Source: Curtobacterium sp. L6-1 (lineage in GTDB: Bacteria > Actinomycetota > Actinomycetes > Actinomycetales > Microbacteriaceae). From it: a stretch of DNA of 64,000 bases. The stretch is from NCBI RefSeq assembly GCF_018885305.1, contig NZ_CP076544.1:372001-436000 (forward strand). The letters are read 5' to 3'. A model generated the notes under the pieces. The model worked only from the letters and a program-made list of their open reading frames with translations, ran no database searches and was not told the origin of the DNA. Positions 51,626-57,741 of this stretch are shown one piece after another (position 1 is the stretch's first letter; every line of letters starts with the position of its first letter). The position numbers were made by a program, and so were the translations under genes.

Positions 51626-52042
51626 ATGTCGACCATGGTGTTCATCAACCTGCCCGTGTCCGACCTCGGCCGGGCGACCACGTTCTACCAGGCCCTCGGG
51701 TACCCGGTGAACCCGGTGTTCAGCGACGAGACCGCGACGAGCATCGTGATCAGCGACACGGTGTACGTGATGCTCCTCACGCACGCGAAGTTCGCGGAGT
51801 TCACCGACAAGGCGATCGCGGACCCGGACACCATCGAGGTCATCAACTCGCTCACGGCCGAGACGCGCGACGAGGTGCACCGCATCGTCGACGCGGCCGT
51901 CGAGGCCGGCGGCGCCGAGGACCGGCCGGAGATGGACCTCGGGTTCATGTTCCAGCGCAGCTTCGTCGACCCGGACGGCCACCGCTGGGAGTACGTCTGG
52001 ATGGACCCCGCCGCTGCCGACGAGGGCCCGCACGCCGACTGA
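51626..52042 (+). CDS. VOC family (glyoxalase-like) protein
   Basis: A 138-residue vicinal-oxygen-chelate protein. It follows the pattern of the small glyoxalase-like group: MSTMVFINLPVSDLGRATTF (1-20), YQALGYPVNPVFSDETATSI, and the closing RSFVDPDGHRWEYVWMDPAA (about 110-129), where the Asp-Pro-Asp-Gly-His segment forms the last metal-side strand. KFAEFTDKAIAD is a typical insert of the PhnB/DUF1428-like lactoylglutathione lyase relatives. The reaction is unknown. GGAAGGAAC 7-15 bp before ATG 51626 serves as ribosome-binding site. Confidence 0.92.
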   Translation: MSTMVFINLPVSDLGRATTFYQALGYPVNPVFSDETATSIVISDTVYVMLLTHAKFAEFTDKAIADPDTIEVINSLTAETRDEVHRIVDAAVEAGGAEDRPEMDLGFMFQRSFVDPDGHRWEYVWMDPAAADEGPHAD

Positions 52043-52070
52043 CCCGCCCCGGCTCCGCCAGGATGGGGGG

Positions 52071-52667
52071 ATGACCGACGATCTCGTGACGGGGGAGGAC
52101 GGCCTCGCCCGTCCGGTGTGGGCGTCGACGGACCCGATGCTCCGCGCCTACTACGACACCGAGTGGGGCATGCCGGTGCGCGACGAGCGGGGCGTCTTCG
52201 AACGGCTGTCGCTCGAGGCGTTCCAGTCCGGGCTGTCCTGGCGCACGATCCTCGCCAAGCGGCCGGCGTTCCGGGCGGCGTTCGCCGACTTCGACCCCGA
52301 CGTCGTCGCAGGCTTCGGGGACGACGACGTCGCCCGACTGCTCGGTGACGCGGGCATCGTCCGGAACCGTGCCAAGATCGCGGCGACCATCACGAACGCG
52401 AACGCGACGGTCGCCCTGCGGACCGACGGCGGGCTGGCCGACCTCGTCTGGTCCTTCCGGCCGTCGGACACGCCCCGACCACGGACCGCCGCCGAGGTCC
52501 CGACCACCAGCCCGGAGTCGACCGCCCTGTCGAAGGCGCTGCGGAAGCGCGGGTTCGCCTTCGTCGGACCGACGACGATGCACGCCCTCATGGAGGCGCT
52601 GGGCATCGTCGACACCCACCTGCTCGGCAGCCACCGGCGCGCGACCTCGGGGGTCTGGCCGGACTGA
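52071..52667 (+). CDS. tag: DNA-3-methyladenine glycosylase I
   Basis: A 198-residue base-excision repair enzyme that removes 3-methyladenine from alkylated DNA. The order YYDTEWGMPVRDERGVFERL (about 25-44), LEAFQSGLSWRTILAKRPAF (about 46-65), LLGDAGIVRNRAKIAATITN and SKALRKRGFAFVGPTTMHAL is that of Tag. The Glu in LEAFQSGLSW is the catalytic-site residue of the family. The Cys/His zinc residues of E. coli Tag are absent, with only His in DTHLLGSHRRA near the C-terminus, as in some actinobacteria. The start is ATG 52071. Confidence 0.93.
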   Translation: MTDDLVTGEDGLARPVWASTDPMLRAYYDTEWGMPVRDERGVFERLSLEAFQSGLSWRTILAKRPAFRAAFADFDPDVVAGFGDDDVARLLGDAGIVRNRAKIAATITNANATVALRTDGGLADLVWSFRPSDTPRPRTAAEVPTTSPESTALSKALRKRGFAFVGPTTMHALMEALGIVDTHLLGSHRRATSGVWPD

Positions 52668-52688
52668 CCGGCGCCGAGCCCGACCCGG

Positions 52689-53159
52689 TCAGTCGAGCGG
52701 GAGTCGCATCTGCAGCGAGGCGACCTCGTACCCGAGCTGCTCGTAGCGTTCCCGCGCGCCGGTGTTGTACCCGAAGACGTTGAGGCCGATGCTCGTCGCA
52801 CCCGCACGCCGGGCGACCACGTGGGCGAGCTCGAACGCCCGTCGTGCGTGCCCCTGCCGGCGGTGGTCCGCGTCGACCTCGACGTCGAACACCCACCAGT
52901 CGTTGCTGCCCGGGGTGAACGGGCCGATCCAGAGGTGCCCGACGACGGTGTCCTCGTCGTCGGTCAGCTCCCACACGTGGTGCCCCGCCGCGGGAGAGCC
53001 GCCCGGGAACCAGGTGTCGAGGGACCGCTGCTTGTTCGCCTCGGCCTGCTCACGGCGCTCGCCGGACCGCACGCGGGACTCGACGTACGCGGCCATCGAT
53101 CGGTCGAGCCATCCGGGCAGGCGGTCCGCCGGCATCTGCACGAGCCGGACTGCACTCAC
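52689..53159 (-). CDS. GNAT family N-acetyltransferase
   Basis: A 156-residue acetyltransferase. DVEVDADHRRQGHARRAFEL (about 92-111) is the acetyl-CoA motif, with RRQGHAR for the usual RxxGxG/A. SIGLNVFGYNTGARERYEQL (about 126-145) is the motif B helix that orients the acceptor. EANKQRSLDTWFPGGSPAAG is shared with a group of unassigned GNAT proteins. The GTG start at 53159 is preceded by GGAG at 6 bp. It is convergent with tag and lies 31 bp after the LysR-like gene on the same strand, so it may be cotranscribed with it. Confidence 0.88.
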   Translation of the reverse strand: MSAVRLVQMPADRLPGWLDRSMAAYVESRVRSGERREQAEANKQRSLDTWFPGGSPAAGHHVWELTDDEDTVVGHLWIGPFTPGSNDWWVFDVEVDADHRRQGHARRAFELAHVVARRAGATSIGLNVFGYNTGARERYEQLGYEVASLQMRLPLD

Positions 53160-53190
53160 CGGAGGCTCCGCTCGCCCGCCGTCCGGGTGG

Positions 53191-53952
53191 TCACCGGTTG
53201 CCCTTGGAGCCGCGCTTCGGCTTGCCGGACATGCCGCGCTGCGTCCGGCCGCGCCCCGTCGAGTTCTTGCCGCCGCCGCTCTTCGCGCCGGTGCCCTTCG
53301 TCGCGCTCCGCTTGGCGACGGTCTTCGCGTTGGCGGCCGTGGCCTTGCCGCCGGCCTTCGCCGGACGGGACCGGTCGTCGCCGCCCTGGTCCGTGCCCGC
53401 GGACTGGTCGGACGCGTTCCGTGAGCTGTTCGAGGTCCGGCCGCGCACGACGCCGATGAACTCCTCGGTGAGGTCGGAGGCGTCCTCGTCCCGCCAGACC
53501 AGCGCGACCCGCGTCCCGGGGGAGTCGGCGAGCGGCCGCGACACGAGGTCCTTGCGGCTGGCGGCGCGGAAGAGCGACTGCGGCAGGACGACGACGCCGA
53601 CGTTCGCCTCGACCAGGTCGAGGGCCGCCGCGACGTCGGCCGGGACGGGCCCGGCGTCGAGGACGGTGACGTCGGCGAGGTCCGCCTCGGTGACCTCGTC
53701 GAGGTCGGCGAGCGGGGAGTCCTTCGGGGCGGCAACGACCGCGGTCTCGGTCCAGAGCGGGATCGCGTGGTGCTGCTCGGGCACGGGCATGCGGGCGAAG
53801 ACCATGTCGGCGTCGCCCTCGATCGCGGCGGTGACCCCGTCGGCGTCCACGGGCATGAGCACCAGGTCGACGTCGGCGCGGCGCTCCCGCCAGACCCGCA
53901 CCCACTTGGCGGGTGAGACCCCGGGCACGAAGGCGATGGTGAGCGCGGTCAT
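53191..53952 (-). CDS. Stand-alone LysR-type effector-binding domain with basic tail (no HTH)
   Basis: A 253-residue protein. Residues 1-170 are a complete LysR effector domain: LTIAFVPGVSPAKWVRVWRE, ADMVFARMPVPEQHHAIPLW and VVLPQSLFRAASRKDLVSRP give the periplasmic-binding-protein-like fold. The N-terminal DNA-binding helix-turn-helix is missing, and the first strand begins at residue 3. After residue 185 the chain becomes Lys/Arg/Ser/Gly/Ala-rich (about 70 residues ending KPKRGSKGNR), which could bind DNA or RNA nonspecifically. It is divergent from a DUF5997 gene with 33 bp between starts. Confidence 0.85.
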   Translation of the reverse strand: MTALTIAFVPGVSPAKWVRVWRERRADVDLVLMPVDADGVTAAIEGDADMVFARMPVPEQHHAIPLWTETAVVAAPKDSPLADLDEVTEADLADVTVLDAGPVPADVAAALDLVEANVGVVVLPQSLFRAASRKDLVSRPLADSPGTRVALVWRDEDASDLTEEFIGVVRGRTSNSSRNASDQSAGTDQGGDDRSRPAKAGGKATAANAKTVAKRSATKGTGAKSGGGKNSTGRGRTQRGMSGKPKRGSKGNR

Positions 53953-53985
53953 GCACCCGAGCATAGGGGCCGTACGCTGGTCACC

Positions 53986-54363
53986 ATGGCCCAGGACCAG
54001 ACCATGAAGCCCGAGACCGCTGCCAAGAAGCTCGGCATCCTCCTCTCGGCGACTCCCGAGTCGTTCCGCGCGGGCCCGATCGCTCGCACGACGTTCGACG
54101 AGCTGCAGAACGAGCCGCCGACGTGGTTGCAGGAGCTCCGTCGTGACGGGCCGCACCCGCGCCCCGTCGTCGCCGCACGGCTCGGCGTCTCGATCTCGGG
54201 TCTCGCCCGGGCCGGGGTCGACGACGTGCTCACGACCGAGCAGATCAAGCAGCTGCTGCAGGAGATGCCCGAGTGGCTCGTGCGCGAGCGCTCGACGCAG
54301 GCCGCGGTCCGCACCGAGAACGTGCGCGTGAAGCAGGAGCGCGCCGCCCGCACCGAGGGCTGA
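53986..54363 (+). CDS. DUF5997 family protein
   Basis: A 125-residue soluble, helical protein of the DUF5997 family, found in actinobacteria and without known function. MKPETAAKKLGILLSATPES (about 7-26) and ELQNEPPTWLQELRRDGPHP (about 39-58) are family blocks. RPVVAARLGVSISGLARAGV (about 59-78) looks like an HTH-like segment, although that has not been shown. The gene is divergent from the LysR-domain protein that lacks an HTH, a pairing I recall for this family. It may supply the DNA-binding half; that is speculation. Confidence 0.85.
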   Translation: MAQDQTMKPETAAKKLGILLSATPESFRAGPIARTTFDELQNEPPTWLQELRRDGPHPRPVVAARLGVSISGLARAGVDDVLTTEQIKQLLQEMPEWLVRERSTQAAVRTENVRVKQERAARTEG

Positions 54364-54369
54364 CCCACC

Positions 54370-54879
54370 GTGCACGCGACCGTCGCCGACGCGGTGCTCG
54401 TCGTGCCGCAGTTCGCCTCGGTCTGCTGCATCGTCGGTGACCGGTACCGTCCGCGGCCCGCCGTCATCGTGCCCGCGGCCGTGATGCTCGTCGCGATGCT
54501 CATGCCCGTCGTCCAGGCGGGCCCGTCGTGGACGATCCTGGCCGCTGCGCTCCTGCTCTTCCTCGCACCGATGCCGGTCGTGCGCCGCCGACGTCGCGAC
54601 GGTCGTCGGGCGGAGCCGATGGACGTGCACCGCGCGCTCTCGGCCGTCGTGATGGCCGGGATGCTCCTCATGGGGCACGCGTCCGGCCTCGCGGGGAGCG
54701 GGGCACACGCGCACGCCCTCGTGCTCACCGCGGTGCTCGGTGCCGGCGTGATCGGCTACTGCGCGTTCAGCGGGTGGCTGCTCCGGTACGAGTGGGCGCG
54801 GGAGGACCGTCGGGCGATCCGCAGCGGCGAGGTGTTCGCGATGACCGTCGCCGTGGTGGGGATGACGCTCGCCATGTGA
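54370..54879 (+). CDS. Membrane protein of unknown function
   Basis: A 169-residue membrane protein that I do not recognise. It has about five hydrophobic segments. PAVIVPAAVMLVAMLMPVVQ (about 30-49) and SWTILAAALLLFLAPMPVV form the first hairpin. A basic loop (RRRRRDGRRAEPMDVHRALS) is followed by three helices. Two adjacent Cys occur near residue 19 (ASVCCIVGD). The GTG at 54370 is the only start that includes the first helix, and it lies 6 bp after the DUF5997 stop, so the two form an operon. No motif suggests an enzyme. Confidence 0.75.
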   Translation: MHATVADAVLVVPQFASVCCIVGDRYRPRPAVIVPAAVMLVAMLMPVVQAGPSWTILAAALLLFLAPMPVVRRRRRDGRRAEPMDVHRALSAVVMAGMLLMGHASGLAGSGAHAHALVLTAVLGAGVIGYCAFSGWLLRYEWAREDRRAIRSGEVFAMTVAVVGMTLAM

Positions 54880-54989
54880 CCGGCGGCCGTCAGTCCGTCG
54901 GCCTGTCGGCCTGTCGGACCGTCGTTGCGTCGATCGCCACCGACGCCGCCGACCCCGCGGTCGATCGGGGTGGGCGTTACGGTGGAGCC

Positions 54990-55520
54990 GTGTCCGACCG
55001 CCCCGTCCGCCGCCCCGACGTCCCGCAGCCCCGTCTCGACGAGGTCGACGAGCGGATCCTCTGGGTGCTGGCCTCGGACGCCCGGATCCCGAACAACCGA
55101 CTGGCCGCAGCCGTCGGCATCGCCCCGTCGACGTGTCTGGTGCGGGTGCGGGCGCTCGAGGACGCGGGCGTGATCTCGGGCTACCGGGCCGAGGTCGACA
55201 TCGCCCGGCTCGGCTTCTCGATCGAGGCGATGGTCTCCGTCCGGGTGCACGCCGCTGCCCGGCACGAACTCCGCGACTTCGCGAAGCGCCTGCTGCGGGT
55301 GCCGGTGGTGCTCGACGTGTCGTTCCTGGCCGGGGACAAGGACTTCCTGGTGCACATCGCCTGCACCTCGACCGAGCAGTTGCGGGACTTCGTCGCCGAC
55401 GAGCTGAGCGGTGACCCGTCGGTCGCGACGACGCAGACGTCGATCGTGTTCGAGCGGCTCGTCGCCGACCGGGAGCACCAGGCGCGCTCGTACGGCGAGC
55501 TGCGGCGCTGGCAGGCCTGA
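54990..55520 (+). CDS. Lrp/AsnC family transcriptional regulator
   Basis: A 176-residue feast/famine regulator. The N-terminal HTH (about 15-65) contains DEVDERILWVLASDARIPNN and RLAAAVGIAPSTCLVRVRAL. The RAM domain follows: ISGYRAEVDIARLGFSIEAM, then VVLDVSFLAGDKDFLVHIAC (about 115-134), where an amino acid ligand usually binds at the dimer interface. The final SVATTQTSIVFERLVADR is the family end. The start is GTG 54990; a GGTGGAG sequence lies just upstream. Its targets are unknown, since neither neighbour is an amino acid gene. Confidence 0.93.
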   Translation: MSDRPVRRPDVPQPRLDEVDERILWVLASDARIPNNRLAAAVGIAPSTCLVRVRALEDAGVISGYRAEVDIARLGFSIEAMVSVRVHAAARHELRDFAKRLLRVPVVLDVSFLAGDKDFLVHIACTSTEQLRDFVADELSGDPSVATTQTSIVFERLVADREHQARSYGELRRWQA

Positions 55521-55547
55521 CCCGTCAGCGCCGCTCGCCCTGGTGGG

Positions 55548-55979
55548 TCAGCGCGTGCGGACCATCGGGGTGTGGGGGATGGCGTCCTCGAGGAAGTCGT
55601 CACCCGAGCGCTCGAAGCCGAACTGGCCGTACCACTCGCCGAGGTGCGCCTGCGCGTTGATCGCGATCCGCTCGGAGCGGCTCTCGGCGATGGCGGCCGT
55701 CATCAGCGCGGCGCCGAGACCCTTGCCGCGGGCGTGCGCGGCGGTGGCGACCCGGCCGATCCGCTCAGTGCCGTCGGACTCGCGCAGGAGTCGGAGGGTG
55801 GCGTCCACCGAGCCGGAACCGGCCCAGAACTGCACCGTGCCGGGCTCGAGGTCCCGTCCGTCGATGTCGGGGTAGGCGCACTCCTGCTCGACCACGAACA
55901 CGTCCTGCCGCAGGCGGAGGATCTCGTGCAGGGTGACGACGTCGAGGTTGCGGGTGGGGGCACTGAAGGTCGAGGGCAC
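55548..55979 (-). CDS. GNAT family N-acetyltransferase, ElaA-type
   Basis: A 143-residue acetyltransferase of the ElaA subgroup. LHEILRLRQDVFVVEQECAY (about 17-36) with PDIDGRDLEPG is diagnostic. RIGRVATAAHARGKGLGAAL is the acetyl-CoA motif (RGKGLGA). INAQAHLGEWYGQFGFERSG is the terminal block, and GDDFLEDAIPHTPM the end typical of ElaA. The physiological acceptor is unknown. The GTG start at 55979 has AGGA upstream. Its promoter region is shared with the divergent surface-protein genes. Confidence 0.92.
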   Translation of the reverse strand: MPSTFSAPTRNLDVVTLHEILRLRQDVFVVEQECAYPDIDGRDLEPGTVQFWAGSGSVDATLRLLRESDGTERIGRVATAAHARGKGLGAALMTAAIAESRSERIAINAQAHLGEWYGQFGFERSGDDFLEDAIPHTPMVRTR

Positions 55980-55981
55980 GC

Positions 55982-55999
55982 CTTTTCCTGACTTTTCCT
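55982..55999. promoter_or_regulatory. CTTTTCCT direct repeat in the gap before the surface-protein genes
   Basis: CTTTTCCT occurs at 55982-55989 and 55992-55999, a 10-bp period, in the most AT-rich stretch of the divergent gap between the ElaA-type gene and the secreted Pro/Ala-rich gene. On the ElaA strand one copy supplies the ribosome-binding AGGA, so the repeat may be partly coincidence. Confidence 0.3.
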
Positions 56000-56084
56000 T
56001 GTGAATGGTTCGCGCGGTCGCCGTCGAGGCGTACCGTGCCGGTCAACCACTCTACGTGCGCAGCCGAGATCAGGAGGTGAGCGC

Positions 56085-57656
56085 ATGGACGCGTCGATGC
56101 GTGCACCCTGGCGCGCGGTCCTGCGATGGGCTCTCATGGCCTCCGGGATCGCGGCGGCGGTCGTGCTGCTCTCGCTGGTCCTGGGCGCTCGCCCGGCCGC
56201 GGCGGCAGGCGGACCGCTCCTCGGTGGTGCGCAGTCGGGTGGTCCCTCGAGTTCGTCGGCGCAACGCTCGGACGGGCTGTTGCGCGGCGTCGTCTCGGGC
56301 GTCGGCGGCACGGTCCAGGGCGTCACGGACGGCGTCGGCGGCATTGTCGACCGGGCGGTCGCCCCGGTGCGCAGCGTCGTGCCGGCCCCCGCCCCGGCTC
56401 CGGCCCCGGCCCCCGCGGCTCCGGCCCCGGTCGCACCGGCTCCCGTCCCCGTGGCACCGGCAGCGCCCGCCGCCCCCGCCCCCGCCGTTCCGGCTCCCGC
56501 ACCTGCCCCCAGCGCGGCGGCACCGGCCGCCCCGGCACCCGCTCGTCCGGCACCGGCGCCGTCCACCACGGCGCCGGCCGCACCGGCTCCCGCGGTCGCA
56601 GCCCCCTCCGGCGCCGGGCACGGTGCTCCGGCGACCCCGTCGCCGGCCGCCGACCACGATTCGTCGACCCCTCCGACGCACACCGCCCACGGTGCTGACG
56701 ACGAGGCGGTCACCCGCCCGGCCACGTCGCTCCTCGGCGGTGTCGTGACGGGCGTGAGCGGCGCCTCCCGGCCCGTCACCGACACGGTGTCCGACCTCGT
56801 CGACCCGCTCACCGGCACCGTCCGGACCGTCACCGCCGACCGGCCCGTGACCGCGATCGTGGCGACCGTCGACCGGGTGGTCGGGAGCCTCCCGGTCGTC
56901 GGCGCGCTGCTCGGTGACGAGCCCCTCGGCACCGTCACGGCACCCGTGACCGGCACCGTCGACGACGCACTCGGTGCGGTCGGCGACGTCGTCGATGCGG
57001 TGCCGGACGTCGTGGCCGAGGTGCCCGACGTCGTCGGCTCGGTGCCGGGTGTCGTCGGCGGTCTGCCCGGTACCGGCGGCGGTCTCCTGCCCGGAGGCCC
57101 GCTCCCGGTCGTCGACGTCCCCACGGTCCCGACCGTCCCCGGCTCCGGCGTCCCCGTTCCGACCGCTCCGGTCGTCGGACCGGTGCTGCCCGGCAGCGAC
57201 GGGGACGCCGGTCAGGACCGTCCGGCGCGACCGGTACCGGACGGCACCGCGGTCGACGACCGGACGTCCGTCCCGGTCGGCACCGACGCCGTCGTCCGAC
57301 CGGAGGCCGAGACCACGACCGCCGTCACCCGCGCCGCCAGCGCGGTCGCAGCTGAGCGGGTCGTCCTCGGCCCGGTCGCTGCCTCCTCGGCCGTCACGAC
57401 GCCGGCGTCCGCGGCGTTCGGCGGCGAGGCGCTGGTCCTCCCGGAGGGTGGCTCGCCCGTGCACGCTCCCCTCGAGGGCGCGACCGGAGGCACCGCGGGC
57501 GGCTCGACCGCCTCGGGCTCCGGCGGCGCGACCGTCCTCGGCACCGTCGGTGTCGAGGCGTCCGCCGACCCCCTGGCCGCGGCGCTCCGCGGTCCGGTCT
57601 CCGATGACGCCGTCCCGGCTTCGCTCGTCGGCGACCACGACGTCGCTCCCGATTGA
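56085..57656 (+). CDS. Secreted Pro/Ala-rich low-complexity protein
   Basis: A 523-residue exported protein without a recognised domain. The basic N-terminus and a long hydrophobic stretch (about 15-42, ending ARPAAAAGG) form a signal peptide. Residues 100-195 are almost pure Pro/Ala/Val, likely an extended spacer. On both sides are Gly/Val/Asp-rich amphipathic repeats such as GVVSGVGGTVQGVTDGVGGI and DALGAVGDVVDAVPDVVAEV. There is no C-terminal anchor or sorting signal. AGGAGG at 56072-56077 is an ideal ribosome-binding site. It lies 85 bp before the chaplin-like gene, so the two are likely expressed together. Confidence 0.85.
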   Translation: MDASMRAPWRAVLRWALMASGIAAAVVLLSLVLGARPAAAAGGPLLGGAQSGGPSSSSAQRSDGLLRGVVSGVGGTVQGVTDGVGGIVDRAVAPVRSVVPAPAPAPAPAPAAPAPVAPAPVPVAPAAPAAPAPAVPAPAPAPSAAAPAAPAPARPAPAPSTTAPAAPAPAVAAPSGAGHGAPATPSPAADHDSSTPPTHTAHGADDEAVTRPATSLLGGVVTGVSGASRPVTDTVSDLVDPLTGTVRTVTADRPVTAIVATVDRVVGSLPVVGALLGDEPLGTVTAPVTGTVDDALGAVGDVVDAVPDVVAEVPDVVGSVPGVVGGLPGTGGGLLPGGPLPVVDVPTVPTVPGSGVPVPTAPVVGPVLPGSDGDAGQDRPARPVPDGTAVDDRTSVPVGTDAVVRPEAETTTAVTRAASAVAAERVVLGPVAASSAVTTPASAAFGGEALVLPEGGSPVHAPLEGATGGTAGGSTASGSGGATVLGTVGVEASADPLAAALRGPVSDDAVPASLVGDHDVAPD

Positions 57657-57666
57657 GATCGGCGCA

Positions 57667-57708
57667 CCTGCCCGTCACGGCAGGACGCGCCATCGGCCGC
57701 ACGTGCGG
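57667..57708 (+). promoter_or_regulatory. Two small hairpins between the secreted-protein genes
   Basis: CCTGCC/GGCAGG (57667-57672 and 57679-57684) and the 12-nt palindrome CCGCACGTGCGG (57697-57708) lie in the 85-bp gap. They could attenuate or process the joint transcript; neither has a U-tract. No independent promoter was recognised. Confidence 0.3.
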
Positions 57709-57741
57709 TCGACCAACCATCTCGATCAGGAGTGAACGACC

